Below are positions 25,998-35,056 of a stretch of 64,000 nt of DNA, in pieces. The notes beneath the pieces are model-generated. The model saw only the letters and a program-made list of their open reading frames with translations, was not told the origin of the DNA and made no database searches. Location: contig NZ_CP115859.1 in NCBI RefSeq assembly GCF_027920545.1, positions 2,635,001-2,699,000 on the forward strand. The letters are read 5' to 3'. A program made the position numbers and the translations under genes. This DNA comes from Chryseobacterium camelliae (GTDB taxonomy: Bacteria > Bacteroidota > Bacteroidia > Flavobacteriales > Weeksellaceae). Position 1 is the first letter of the stretch, and each line of letters starts with the position of its first letter.

Positions 25998-28136
25998 TTA
26001 TTTAATAAAACCTCTGCTTCTCAATAAAGGTTTGATATCCGGATCGTGTCCTGTGAAATCTCTGAATGCCTGGTTCAGATCCACAGAATTTCCTACGGAA
26101 AGAATGTATTTTCTGAAACGGTCTCCGTTTTCTCTTGTTAAGCCTCCGTTGTTTTTAATCCATTCCCAAGCGTCATTATCCAGCGTTTCAGACCATAAAT
26201 AAGCATAATATCCGGCAGAATAACCGCCGCCCCAAATATGGGCGAAATATGGAGTATGATATCTCGGAGGAACCGTTGCCAATGTAAATCCGTGTTTTGT
26301 CAATGATTGCTTTTCAAAATCTAAAGCAGGGATCAGTTCAATTTCATTGGTTACGGTATGCCAATCCATATCTAAAGCAGCCGCAGAAACCAATTCTGTC
26401 GTCATATACCCTTGATTGAAAGTTGCAGCTTTTTTAATTTTATCAACTAAAGCCTGTGGAATCGGCTGTTTGGTTTCGTAATGAAGTGCATAGTTTTTCA
26501 AAACTACCGGATCCAAAGCCCAATGTTCATTAATCTGAGAAGGGAATTCCACAAAATCTCTCGGTACATTGGTTCCTGAAAGTGACGGATATTTCTGACT
26601 TGCAAACATTCCGTGAATAGAATGACCAAATTCGTGGAAAATCGTGGAAACGTCATCATAGCTGATTAAAGAAGGTTTTCCGGGAGCTGGTTTCTGATAA
26701 TTGTAGCAATTGACAATCACAGGTTTTGTTCCTAATAAATAAGACTGTTCAACGAAATTACTCATCCATGCTCCTCCGTTTTTAGAATCTCTGGTATAGA
26801 AATCAAGATAATAGATGGCGATAGATTTTCCGTCATGATCGAAAACCTCGTAAGTAACTACATCAGGATGATATACCGGAAGATCTGTTCTCTTTTTGAA
26901 GGTTAAACCATAGAATTTTTTAGCAGCGAAGAAAACTCCTTTTTCCAAAACGGTTGTAATCTCAAAATAAGGTTTTATTTCGCTTTCATCAAGATCAAAC
27001 TTTGCTTTTCTTACCTGTTCAGCATAAAAATTCCAGTCCCAAGGTTCAACCTTGAAGCCTCCTTTTTGCTGATCGATCAGATCCTGAATATCTTTTGCTT
27101 CTCGTCTCGCCGTTTCCACAGCAGGTGTGGCAATCTGATTCATTAATTTTGTCGCCGCTTCCGGAGTTTTTGCCATCTGATCCTGCAATTTCCATTCTGC
27201 AAAGCTTTTTTTGCCTAAAATCTGAGCTTTTTTCAATCTTAGTTTTGCCAATTTTTCAACAGTTTCTCTCGTATCGTTTCCGTCACCTTTTTCAGCTCTC
27301 GACCAGGATGCTTTGAATAATTTCTCTCTTGTTGCCCTGTTTTTAAGGTTTTGTAAAAGCGGTTGTTGTGTTGTGTTTTGTAAAGCCAAGAGATATTGAC
27401 CGGGTTTTCCTGCATTTTTAGCATCACTTGCAGCAGCGGCAATCTCATCGGCAGAAAGTCCGTCCAATTCTTTAGCATCGGTAAAGAAAACTCCGCCCTG
27501 CTTTCTCGCTTCCAATAGTTTGTTTGAATATTGAGTGGAAAGTGAAGCCAGTTCCTGATTGATCTGCTTTAGCTTTTCTTTGTCAGCTGAAGAAAGGTTG
27601 GCTCCTGCGATTTCGAAATTCTGCTTGTAGTATTGTAATAATCTTTTGCTTTCAGCATCTAGACCGTCTTCTGTAATTGCTTTTATTCTTTTGTAAAGAT
27701 TTTCGTTCAGATACATTTTATCGGAATGAGCCGCGAAAACAGGAGCATACTCTTCATCTAAAGCCTGCAAAGTCGGGTTTGTATTTGCGCTGGTTAAGTT
27801 CGAGAATACAATTACGGCTCTTTTTAAAATTTCACCACTTTTTTCTAACGCTACGATGGTGTTTTCGAAAGTTGGAGCATCAGGATTATCGGCGATGCCT
27901 AAGATTTCAGAATCATGTCGCTTTAATCCGAAGTCAAAAGCCGGCTTAAAATGTTCATTCTTAATTTTATCAAACTCGGGAGCTTCATATTGAAGCTTGC
28001 TTTTCTTCATGAAAGGGTTTGATGATAGTGAGGCAGGAATAAATAGTTCCTGTTGATTATCGGCTTTTTTCATTGTAGTACAAGAGTAGTTAAATGCTAA
28101 TGCAGAAATTAATAATACCGATGTAATATTTTTCAT
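25998..28136 (-). CDS. dcp: M3-family dipeptidyl carboxypeptidase, lipoprotein
   Basis: 712 residues; zinc metallopeptidase of the thimet/Dcp family that removes C-terminal dipeptides. Catalytic HEFGHSIHGMF (residues about 498-508; HExxH variant HEFGH) and downstream Glu region in VSAAALDMDWHTVTNEIELIPAL. The signal ends LLISALAFNYSC with Cys at 19, so it is probably a lipoprotein. The family N-terminal helical block (LQYEAPEFDKIKNEHFKPAF) is intact. Monocistronic; divergent from the head-GIN gene. Confidence 0.93.
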   Translation of the reverse strand: MKNITSVLLISALAFNYSCTTMKKADNQQELFIPASLSSNPFMKKSKLQYEAPEFDKIKNEHFKPAFDFGLKRHDSEILGIADNPDAPTFENTIVALEKSGEILKRAVIVFSNLTSANTNPTLQALDEEYAPVFAAHSDKMYLNENLYKRIKAITEDGLDAESKRLLQYYKQNFEIAGANLSSADKEKLKQINQELASLSTQYSNKLLEARKQGGVFFTDAKELDGLSADEIAAAASDAKNAGKPGQYLLALQNTTQQPLLQNLKNRATREKLFKASWSRAEKGDGNDTRETVEKLAKLRLKKAQILGKKSFAEWKLQDQMAKTPEAATKLMNQIATPAVETARREAKDIQDLIDQQKGGFKVEPWDWNFYAEQVRKAKFDLDESEIKPYFEITTVLEKGVFFAAKKFYGLTFKKRTDLPVYHPDVVTYEVFDHDGKSIAIYYLDFYTRDSKNGGAWMSNFVEQSYLLGTKPVIVNCYNYQKPAPGKPSLISYDDVSTIFHEFGHSIHGMFASQKYPSLSGTNVPRDFVEFPSQINEHWALDPVVLKNYALHYETKQPIPQALVDKIKKAATFNQGYMTTELVSAAALDMDWHTVTNEIELIPALDFEKQSLTKHGFTLATVPPRYHTPYFAHIWGGGYSAGYYAYLWSETLDNDAWEWIKNNGGLTRENGDRFRKYILSVGNSVDLNQAFRDFTGHDPDIKPLLRSRGFIK

Positions 28137-28196
28137 AAATTAGTTGTTATTAAAAGTATAAAGATATTAAAACTAAAATTTATAAAAGAACCAAGC

Positions 28197-29015
28197 ATGA
28201 GATCACAAACTATTTTTATTTTTTCGGCCTTTCTGGTATTGGCGTCGTGTGAGAAGCATGATCGAAAACACGGAGAAAAAGAAAAGAGCACTTGGGTGGA
28301 AAAAGTTGTTACCACCGACAACGGACCTGTAAAACAAAAGGAAGTCACGGGAGAGTTTGACGAAATTGAGGTTTCTCAAGCTATTGATGCAGAAATTATA
28401 AAATCAGATGTAGAAAAAGTCGTGATTTCTGCTCCTGAAAATATTATTGATGAGATTTTGGTAGATAATGAGGGCGGTAAGCTTCATATTCATTATAAAA
28501 AAGGGATCAGGGTGATGAATACCCATAATGTTTCCGCAAAAATCTATACCAAAGATTTTTCAAAGCTTAATGCAAATTCTGCGGCAAGTATTACGATTAA
28601 AGATAAGTTCACTCAGGAAAAAACGGATGTTGAGGTTTCAAGTGCAGGATCTGTATCCGGAAATCTCGAAGCCAACGATTTTGATATTTCTGTAGACAGC
28701 AGCAGTAACTTCAACGGGAAAATCTGGGCTGTTGATTTGGATATAGATGCTTCTTCCGGAGCGAGTATTGATGTTTCCGGAAAAGCCAAAACGGTGGATG
28801 TGACTTCTTCTTCAGGAAGTAGTGTTTCTGCAAAAGAACTTATAGCAGATACTGTAAATGCAGAAGCGTCGAGCGGGGCGAGTGTACAAATAAGTGCTTC
28901 ATCATCCATTAAAGCGGAAGCTTCTTCAGGAGGAAGTGTGAATGTGTATAAAAAAGGAAATGTGACTTCCGTAACGAAAGAAGAGAGTAGTGGAGGAAGT
29001 GTGACGATTGAGTAA
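28197..29015 (+). CDS. head-GIN (DUF2807) lipoprotein
   Basis: 272 residues. Lipoprotein signal MRSQTIFIFSAFLVLASC. The mature domain is a right-handed beta-helix-like DUF2807/head-GIN fold with GEFDEIEVSQAIDAEI, and repeated Ser/Ala-rich rungs (ANSAASITIKDK, VSSAGSVSGNLEAND, DASSGASIDVSGKAK, EASSGASVQISAS). Surface or periplasmic adhesin- or scaffold-like; function unknown. Confidence 0.87.
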   Translation: MRSQTIFIFSAFLVLASCEKHDRKHGEKEKSTWVEKVVTTDNGPVKQKEVTGEFDEIEVSQAIDAEIIKSDVEKVVISAPENIIDEILVDNEGGKLHIHYKKGIRVMNTHNVSAKIYTKDFSKLNANSAASITIKDKFTQEKTDVEVSSAGSVSGNLEANDFDISVDSSSNFNGKIWAVDLDIDASSGASIDVSGKAKTVDVTSSSGSSVSAKELIADTVNAEASSGASVQISASSSIKAEASSGGSVNVYKKGNVTSVTKEESSGGSVTIE

Positions 29016-29032
29016 TAATTATTCTATATTTT

Positions 29033-29068
29033 AAAAACCTTTGTTTCAGATATAAACAAAGGTTTTTT
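29033..29068. terminator. bidirectional terminator
   Basis: AAAAACCTTTGTTT and AAACAAAGGTTTTT pair with a 7-base loop between the convergent genes ending at 29015 and 29073. Confidence 0.75.
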
Positions 29069-29072
29069 ATTT

Positions 29073-30956
29073 TTAATTTAAAACTTCATCTTCCTCGTCC
29101 GCAGATGAGGAGCCTTCCCAGTTCCGGGTATCGAAATTAAGATTGTCATAGGCTAATAATTCCTCTTCCCGCTGAAGGATTTCTTTGGTGGTAAAAAGAT
29201 TGAGATCATCTCCTTCTTCTTTTATTTTTGCTAATTTTCTTACCGAAGCTTTATCAATGGCCATAAATCTTTGCCCAAGTCTTCTTGCGGCATATTTTCT
29301 CATTCCGGTTTCATGAAGAACATCTACTGCCATATCAACGGCTGTTCCCAGTGTTTCTCGGTAAATATTGTCAATTCCGTTGTTGAGGTGATTGTAAGCG
29401 TCGATCCTGTTTTTGGCTCTGACGAAAATTTTTACTTTCGGATAATGTTCCCGCACAAGCTCTGCAATAAATTTATTATCATCAGGATCATCCAGACAGA
29501 GTACCAGAATCTGAGCGTCCTCAATTCCTGCGGCTCTTAAAATAGGGATTCTTGTAGCATCTCCGTAATAGACTTTAAAACCATAGCTTCTTAATAGTTT
29601 TACACGATCCGAATCTCTGTCCAAAACGGTTGCAGTAACTTTATTGGCTTTCAATAAACGACCTACAGTACTTCCAAAATGCCCGAAACCCACAATGATA
29701 ATCTTTTTCTGGGTAACATCATTATCCAGAATATTAAAGTCATTATCCTGGTCAGGAACTTCTTTAATGAAGGCTGGAGTAATGATTTTATCGTTAATAA
29801 TTAAAAGAAAAGGAGTGATGCACATGGTAATTGCGGTTACAGCCATCATTTGCGCATTGAGTTCAGGATTTAAAAGATAAAGGCTCGATGCATAATTAAT
29901 TAATACGAATGCAAATTCTCCTACCTGAGAAAGAGCAAACGCATAAAATAAACTTTGAGGGTTGTCTATTTTAAAAAACTTTCCGATCGTAAATAAAACA
30001 AAAAACTTGATCATTAAGACCGCAAGAACAGTACTGAAAATGAAGACGGGATCTTTCTGGATCACACTGAAATTCATGGTAGAACCCACGCTTACGAAAA
30101 ATACAGCCAACAACAGACCTTTAAAAGGATTGATCTGTGCTTCAAGTTCATGACGAAACTCGCTGTTGGCAAGCATTACTCCGGCCAGAAAAGCTCCCAA
30201 AGCGGGAGATAATCCGATTGCTACCATCAATTCCGAAACGCCAATCACCAAAAACAGGGAAGAAGCTGTTAAAAGTTCTGTCATTCCCGATTTTGAAACA
30301 TATCTTAAAAAAGGAACAAAAACATATCGTCCTAATAAAATTAAAATCGCAACACCCAGAATCACCGTTGCAAATTGCATCCATTCCGGAAGCGTTTGTA
30401 TCAACACCTGGATTTCGTTGTCGTGATGTCTTGCTTTATAATTGGCAACAAGGGGTAAGATTGCTAAAATAGGAATCACGGCAATATCCTGAAACAAAAG
30501 GGTAGAGAATGAGGCTTCTCCGGCTACGGTTTTCAGATTGTTTTTTTCCTGTAAAGTCTGTAAAACAATGGCAGTAGACGAGAGCGCAAAACACATCGCA
30601 ATGGCAAAGGCTTTGTCGATTTTCCAGTCGGCCCAAATGAATACGAGAAAAAGAAGAGAAGTGGTTAAAAGCATTTGTGTGAGACCAAGCCCAATGATTT
30701 TCTTCCGCATTTCCCAGAATTTTTTAGGCTCTAGCTCCAATCCCACTAAGAATAGGAGCATAATGACGCCAAATTCGCTGGCATGCATAATACCGTCCAC
30801 ATCTTTACCGGTAAGCCTTAATACATAAGGACCAATAATAATCCCTCCTGCAAGATATCCGATAACAGAACTTAACCCCAGCTTTCTTACCAGCGGAACC
30901 ATAATAATGGCAACGCCTAAAAAAATAAGAGTGTTCATGGCTAAACTGGATTCCAT
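29073..30956 (-). CDS. Kef-type (CPA2) monovalent cation/proton antiporter
   Basis: 627 residues. About 12 membrane helices in the first 390 residues: LGLSSVIGYLAGGIIIGPYVL, FLVGLELEPKKFW, SLALSSTAIVLQTL-like and LSPALGAFLAGVMLANSEFRHE. The second half is a RCK/TrkA-N domain (about 410-525; IIIVGFGHFGSTVGRLLK, LDRDSDRVKLLRSYG, YGDATR). KefB/YbaL class: exports K+ or other cations, gated by cytosolic ligands. The oxidoreductase partner gene sits 3 bp upstream, as in E. coli kefG-kefB. Confidence 0.92.
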   Translation of the reverse strand: MESSLAMNTLIFLGVAIIMVPLVRKLGLSSVIGYLAGGIIIGPYVLRLTGKDVDGIMHASEFGVIMLLFLVGLELEPKKFWEMRKKIIGLGLTQMLLTTSLLFLVFIWADWKIDKAFAIAMCFALSSTAIVLQTLQEKNNLKTVAGEASFSTLLFQDIAVIPILAILPLVANYKARHHDNEIQVLIQTLPEWMQFATVILGVAILILLGRYVFVPFLRYVSKSGMTELLTASSLFLVIGVSELMVAIGLSPALGAFLAGVMLANSEFRHELEAQINPFKGLLLAVFFVSVGSTMNFSVIQKDPVFIFSTVLAVLMIKFFVLFTIGKFFKIDNPQSLFYAFALSQVGEFAFVLINYASSLYLLNPELNAQMMAVTAITMCITPFLLIINDKIITPAFIKEVPDQDNDFNILDNDVTQKKIIIVGFGHFGSTVGRLLKANKVTATVLDRDSDRVKLLRSYGFKVYYGDATRIPILRAAGIEDAQILVLCLDDPDDNKFIAELVREHYPKVKIFVRAKNRIDAYNHLNNGIDNIYRETLGTAVDMAVDVLHETGMRKYAARRLGQRFMAIDKASVRKLAKIKEEGDDLNLFTTKEILQREEELLAYDNLNFDTRNWEGSSSADEEDEVLN

Positions 30957-30959
30957 AGG

Positions 30960-31481
30960 TTATTGATTCAAAAGTTCTGTGAATTTCTGTTTATGTAAAA
31001 TGATGTCTTTTTTAGATAATTTATTGGCTTCGTAAACAACTTTGATATTTTTAAGGTTTGCTTTAAAAACATTTAAGGAGACGATAAGTCCGCTGATAAG
31101 CTCTTCCACGGTATATTTGTAGGTACCGTTTCTGCTGAAAGATCTTTCTTTTCCTCCGGTGGTCACCAAAATATAAACTTCCTTGTTTTCCAATGGATTA
31201 TGCCCTCCTTCTTTTAGCCAGTCGCGATCAAAGACTTCATCGATCCAAAGCCTTAACAGGGGAGGAATTCCAAACCAGATTAATGGGAACTGAAAAATAA
31301 AACGGTCATAGTTTTTTAGCCTTTTTCTTTCCCGGAAAGCGGCAATATGAAAATCAGGATATTCTTCGTAAAGGTCTCTTAGGGTAAAATGCTGATGACG
31401 GACATAGAAATTGATGAGCTCCACATTAGAATTAGAGTGCTCCAGATAGGGGTGCGCAAAAACTACCAACGTCTTCTTCAT
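30960..31481 (-). CDS. NAD(P)H-dependent oxidoreductase, KefG/KefF-like partner
   Basis: 173 residues, flavodoxin-fold quinone reductase. VVFAHPYLEHSNSNVELI (FMN site), RDLYEEYPDF, FIFQFPLIWFGIPPLLRLWIDEVF and TTGGKERSFSRNGTYKYTVEELI are the family blocks; KefF and KefG also activate their Kef channels. Its 3-bp spacing to the Kef gene supports that function here. Confidence 0.87.
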   Translation of the reverse strand: MKKTLVVFAHPYLEHSNSNVELINFYVRHQHFTLRDLYEEYPDFHIAAFRERKRLKNYDRFIFQFPLIWFGIPPLLRLWIDEVFDRDWLKEGGHNPLENKEVYILVTTGGKERSFSRNGTYKYTVEELISGLIVSLNVFKANLKNIKVVYEANKLSKKDIILHKQKFTELLNQ

Positions 31482-31737
31482 AAACCTGTTTTCAGTAAAT
31501 TTAATGAAAATTTTTTGAAGTAACAGTAGGTTTTAGATAGGTTTGTTAATTTTTTAATATTAAAAGTTGAACTTTATGTTAAAATAAATTAAAGAATGAG
31601 AGTTTAAATTTTGTTTTCTTTAATATTTTATGATATTAATTTTTTTAACGCAGAGATAGCAAAGATTTTCTTTAATTGTTTGTGGGTGTTTTTTGTTCGC
31701 AAAGGCGTGCTACTCAGCAAAGGAAAAATGGAGTAAT

Positions 31738-31852
31738 TGTCATTCTGAAGAAGGAAGAATCTATTATGGATTTATACTCTATAACGTTTGTCATTCTGCA
31801 AGAATTTAGTTTGCATATAGAAGATATGTCGGGATTCCTACGGAATGACAAA
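31738..31852. repeat. dispersed repeat, copy 1, within a 440-bp gap
   Basis: The gap 31482-31924 has no gene. It holds TGTCATTCTGA (31738-31748), which starts a 25-base block matching the copy at 51930 in 24 positions. A second unit has ends TTTGTCATTC (31787-31796) and GAATGACAAA (31843-31852), perfectly inverted over 66 bp. These GTCATTC-ended palindromes resemble dispersed elements I associate with Chryseobacterium. The first 250 bases of the gap are AT-rich with nothing else seen. Confidence 0.55.
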
Positions 31853-31924
31853 AATTGTGGAAATTTATTTAAAATGTTTTTTTAACGAATTAAAGAAGAA
31901 CTTGAATAGATATTTAATGAAATT

Positions 31925-32725
31925 CTACCATCCACCGGATGCTCCGCCACCACCGAAGCTACCGCCACCGCCGAAGCCTCCAAATCCTCCTCCAGAACTT
32001 CCACCACCAAATCCGCCACCTCCGAAGCTGCCCGGGAAAGGAAAAAATCCGCCGGGATAGTTTCTTCTGCCTCTTCTTGTGATAATAACGTCGTCGTCAT
32101 AATTACCTCCGCCTTTTCCACCACCCATGTTTCCGAAAAGGATGGCAAGAATAATAAATATGACAAAAGCAATCAGTAAAATTTTTAAAACACTTCCGTC
32201 ACCGCTTTCCTGATTGGCAATAGGTTTGAATTTCCCCTGAACGGCTTCCATTAATGCGGAAGTTCCTCGATTAATCCCTTCGTACCATTCTCCTTTTTTG
32301 AAATGAGGAGTAACGATATAGTCTAAGATCTGTCCTGCAACTGATGCGGTTAAATATTGTTCAACAACCCTTCCTTGTTGGATCGACATGGTATGATCTT
32401 CTGTTGCAATGAGAAAAACAATTCCATTGTCCTGCTCTTTGGTCCCGATTCCCCATTTTTCACCAAACATAGTCGCTAAAAAGTTAACATCTTCTCCTTT
32501 CGTAGTAGGAATAATGATCACTTCAATTTCCGTAGAGGTAGAATCTGCAAATTTGATAAGCTTATTGTTCAGGTCATTTTTTTCCTGCTGGCTTAATAAA
32601 TTGGCTTCATCATAAACAGGATAGAGAATTGCCGGTTTTTTAGGAATGGTATATTGTGCTGATACAAAACTGTAAAAGCATATGAGTAAAAATGAAAATA
32701 CTATTTTAAGAGAACGTAATCTCAT
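31925..32725 (-). CDS. TPM-domain membrane protein with Gly-rich tail
   Basis: 266 residues. Signal peptide to about residue 23 (ICFYSFVSAQ), TPM domain (about 35-155; PVYDEANLLSQQEKNDLNNKL, IEVIIIPTTKG, GIGTKEQDNGIVFLIATED), one membrane helix (about 180-197), cytosolic basic patch, then an extreme Gly/Ser tail (FGGGSFGGGGASGGW). YgcG/TPM_phosphatase family. Third gene of the lemA operon; it overlaps the TPM gene upstream by 20 bp. Confidence 0.87.
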   Translation of the reverse strand: MRLRSLKIVFSFLLICFYSFVSAQYTIPKKPAILYPVYDEANLLSQQEKNDLNNKLIKFADSTSTEIEVIIIPTTKGEDVNFLATMFGEKWGIGTKEQDNGIVFLIATEDHTMSIQQGRVVEQYLTASVAGQILDYIVTPHFKKGEWYEGINRGTSALMEAVQGKFKPIANQESGDGSVLKILLIAFVIFIILAILFGNMGGGKGGGNYDDDVIITRRGRRNYPGGFFPFPGSFGGGGFGGGSSGGGFGGFGGGGSFGGGGASGGW

Positions 32726-33134
32726 TAGATAACTGATTGGGATTTTCTCCTTTTACGGGAAAATGTTTTTTGAGTTCAAGCCCTGTTTTCAGGATAGCGC
32801 TTTTTAAAGCGTTAGCATAATTTCCTTTAGCAAATTCAGAGGTGATGTAATCATGCAACTGATCCCAGTAGGATTGGTGTACTTTTTCATGAATTCCCGT
32901 GTCACCAATAATGGTAAGGTATTTTTGTTCAAAATTTACATGAAAAAGCACGGCATTTCTTTCGGTGGTTTTATTAAGACACAGTTTCTCGAAAATTTTA
33001 AACGCTGTTTTAGCATTATCGTTTTCAGTATTCGAATCGATGTGCACTCTGATTTCACCGGTAGAATGTTCTTCTGCTGATTGAATAGCTTCCACTAGGG
33101 AAGCTATTTGCTGATCTGTAAGGAAACTGTTCAT
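32706..33134 (-). CDS. TPM-domain protein, second copy
   Basis: 142 residues, soluble, no signal peptide. TPM domain only: TDQQIASLVEAIQSAEEHSTGEIRVHI, VLFHVNFEQKYLTIIGDTGIHEKVHQSYWDQL. It lies between lemA and the membrane TPM gene, overlapping both (ATGA with lemA, 20 bp with the next), a conserved triplet in Bacteroidota. The role, perhaps thylakoid-like or envelope quality control, is not established. Confidence 0.87.
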   Translation of the reverse strand: MNSFLTDQQIASLVEAIQSAEEHSTGEIRVHIDSNTENDNAKTAFKIFEKLCLNKTTERNAVLFHVNFEQKYLTIIGDTGIHEKVHQSYWDQLHDYITSEFAKGNYANALKSAILKTGLELKKHFPVKGENPNQLSNEITFS

Positions 33135-33742
33135 TATTCTGAGAATACTTCAGGTGCTTTTTCTGCTCCTGCTTCTGCTTTAAATGCCGGTTTCTCTTTG
33201 AAATTGGTGAAGTTTGCCAGGATATTATTAGGGAACTGTTTAATGGAAGTGTTGTACTTCTGAACAGATTCATTATAATAAACCGTCTCACTTCTTATGC
33301 TGTTTTCAATAGCCGTATATTCTCTTTGGAAATTAATGTACTGCTGATCTGCCTTTAAGTTTGGATATTGCTCAACAACAGCCATCAAACGGCTTAAAGC
33401 ACCCGATAATTGCCCTTGTGCAGCCTGAAATCTTGCCAGGTCCTGTTCTGTCATATTGCTTGGGTCAATATTGATGGAAGTTGCTTTTGAACGGGCTTCA
33501 ACCACTTTTGTAAGGGTTTCCTGCTCAAATTTCGAGTAAGATTTTACGGTTCTTTCCAAATTGGGGATGAGGTTCGCTCTTTTTTGATAAACGGTTTCTA
33601 CGTTGGCCCATTTGGTGATTACTTCCTGCTCCTGAGCCACGAAATTATTATATCCGCTTTTGCCCCAGAAAAATAGTACAGCAACAATAACGAGAAGAGC
33701 AATACCGATAGTTCCGGCGCTCAGACAGCCCTTGTTTTTCAT
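33134..33742 (-). CDS. lemA: LemA-family protein
   Basis: 202 residues. One N-terminal membrane helix (residues about 10-26) and a long helical LemA domain: VITKWANVETVYQKRANLIPNLERTVKSY, VVEARSKATSI, LARFQAAQGQLSGALSRLMAVVEQYPNLKAD, YTAIENSIRSETVYYNESVQKYNT. First of three overlapping genes. Function unclear across the family. Confidence 0.92.
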   Translation of the reverse strand: MKNKGCLSAGTIGIALLVIVAVLFFWGKSGYNNFVAQEQEVITKWANVETVYQKRANLIPNLERTVKSYSKFEQETLTKVVEARSKATSINIDPSNMTEQDLARFQAAQGQLSGALSRLMAVVEQYPNLKADQQYINFQREYTAIENSIRSETVYYNESVQKYNTSIKQFPNNILANFTNFKEKPAFKAEAGAEKAPEVFSE

Positions 33743-33773
33743 AGTTTAATTTTTTTAAATTCTTTGTCTTAAC

Positions 33774-33781
33774 CAAATATA
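33774..33781 (-). promoter_or_regulatory. -7 element of the lemA operon
   Basis: TATATTTG on the minus strand, 31 bases before the lemA ATG. It faces the folA box, forming a compact divergent promoter pair within 74 bp. Confidence 0.45.
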
Positions 33782-33793
33782 CAAATTATGTGC

Positions 33794-33801
33794 TAATTTT
33801 G
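33794..33801 (+). promoter_or_regulatory. -7 element of folA
   Basis: TAATTTTG, a full TAnnTTTG match, 15 bases before the folA ATG. Confidence 0.45.
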
Positions 33802-33816
33802 CGGAAAATTATTTGA

Positions 33817-34311
33817 ATGACAACAATAGTGGTGGCAATGGGAGAGAACAACGAAATTGGTTTTGAAAATCAGTTACTTTGGCATCTTCCGAAAGATTTA
33901 AAACATTTTAAAGATCTGACTTCGGGGCATCCGATTATCATGGGAAGAAAAACGTACGAAAGTATAGGGAAACCGCTTCCTAACCGTACCAATATTGTTG
34001 TATCCAGACAAAAAGACTGGTTTGAGGAAGGTATTTTAATTGTAGGAAGCCTTAAAGAAGCCGTAAAGTTTGCCAAAAAAATAGACGAAGAAGTCTTTAT
34101 TATCGGAGGCGGGAATATTTACGAGCAGACTATGGATGCTGCTGATAGACTGGAAGTGACTCTGGTAAAAGCAGATTTGCAAGCAGATACGTATTTTCCA
34201 AAAATTAATCTTAAAGTTTGGAAAAAAGTTGATGAGGTCTGTCATGAAAAAGACGAAAAGAATCAATACGACTTCTGTTTTCAGACGTACGAAAAAATGA
34301 AGAGCGAATAG
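33817..34311 (+). CDS. folA: dihydrofolate reductase
   Basis: 164 residues, typical DHFR. TIVVAMGENNEIGFENQLLWHLPKDLKHFK is the active-site segment (catalytic acid in the LPKDL loop region), followed by PIIMGRKTYESIGKPLPNR and IIGGGNIYEQTMDAADRLEVTLV. Makes tetrahydrofolate for thymidylate and purine synthesis; trimethoprim target. thyA, its usual neighbour, is absent here. Divergent from the lemA operon with its own -7 box. Confidence 0.96.
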   Translation: MTTIVVAMGENNEIGFENQLLWHLPKDLKHFKDLTSGHPIIMGRKTYESIGKPLPNRTNIVVSRQKDWFEEGILIVGSLKEAVKFAKKIDEEVFIIGGGNIYEQTMDAADRLEVTLVKADLQADTYFPKINLKVWKKVDEVCHEKDEKNQYDFCFQTYEKMKSE

Positions 34312-34359
34312 TTGAAGAATTCTAGCAGCTAACTTCTAGTATCTAATATTTAAATGTTT

Positions 34360-34367
34360 TATCTTTG
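34360..34367 (+). promoter_or_regulatory. -7 element of the 34386 gene
   Basis: TATCTTTG fits TAnnTTTG, 18 bases before the ATG. Confidence 0.45.
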
Positions 34368-34385
34368 CATTTCTAAAATTTAATA

Positions 34386-34955
34386 ATGAATAAATACATA
34401 AAAATTGCCGTTGCGGCAGTTCTTATCCTTTTAGGACTTTACATGATGATCTTTACGAGAAGTTTAGGTTGGGGAATTGTAGTTTTTCTTTTGACTGCAA
34501 TACCGATCTTACTTTTCTTTAAAAATGAATATATTCTTTTGGCTTTCTGGCAATTGAGAAAACAAAATATGGAAAAAGCGGCTGTTTGGTTGCAAGGTAT
34601 CACCAATTATCAGGCACAGCTTCACAAGTCTCAATATGGATATTTTCATTATCTGATGGGTTTAACACAAGCTCAGGATCATCCGACAAAAGTGGAGCCA
34701 TTGATGAAAAAAGCACTGGAATATGGCTTGAACATGAAGCACGACAGAGCGATGGCAACATTGAATTTAGCGGCTGCAGCAATTTCTAAAGGCAGAAAAC
34801 AGGAAGGACAGAAATTGTTGGAAGAAGCAAAAAGACTGGACAGTGCGGGAATGATGACGGATCAGATCAAAATGATGAAAGATCAGTTGAAAATGCCTAC
34901 AATGCAAAAGCATATGCATAATCCTCATATGAGAAACAGAGGGAAATTCTTTTAA
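34386..34955 (+). CDS. membrane protein with helical repeat domain (DUF2892-like)
   Basis: 189 residues. Two N-terminal membrane helices (about 5-22 and 28-50), then TPR-like helices (YFHYLMGLTQAQDHPTKVEPLMKKALEYGLNMKHDRAMATLNLAAAAISKGRKQEGQKLLEEAKRL in shorter segments) and a Met/His-rich C-terminus (MQKHMHNPHMRN), which may bind metal. Function unknown. Confidence 0.72.
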   Translation: MNKYIKIAVAAVLILLGLYMMIFTRSLGWGIVVFLLTAIPILLFFKNEYILLAFWQLRKQNMEKAAVWLQGITNYQAQLHKSQYGYFHYLMGLTQAQDHPTKVEPLMKKALEYGLNMKHDRAMATLNLAAAAISKGRKQEGQKLLEEAKRLDSAGMMTDQIKMMKDQLKMPTMQKHMHNPHMRNRGKFF

Positions 34956-35007
34956 TCGAGATCTGAGATCTGAGTTCCGTGGTTTCGGGATTTAATTTAT
35001 AAAATAT

Positions 35008-35036
35008 AAGCACCTGTTTTTTTGGGTGCTTTTTTA
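35008..35036. terminator. terminator between convergent genes
   Basis: AAGCACC (35008-35014) with GGTGCTTT (35025-35032), T-rich on both sides of the loop; it ends the 34386 gene and perhaps the leftward TRIC gene. Confidence 0.55.
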
Positions 35037-35056
35037 TTTTGTTGATGCTTCATAAA

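Noticed and set aside
28613..28909. 98-codon minus-strand ORF
   Set aside because: Mirror of the Ser/Ala-rich repeat rungs of the head-GIN gene, not an independent gene.
31845..32060. Proline-rich plus-strand ORF
   Set aside because: It is the complement of the Gly-rich tail of the TPM membrane protein; low complexity explains it.
34955..35008. AT-rich short repeats GATCTGAGATCTGAG near 34960
   Set aside because: Only two 7-base units; too short to call a repeat element.
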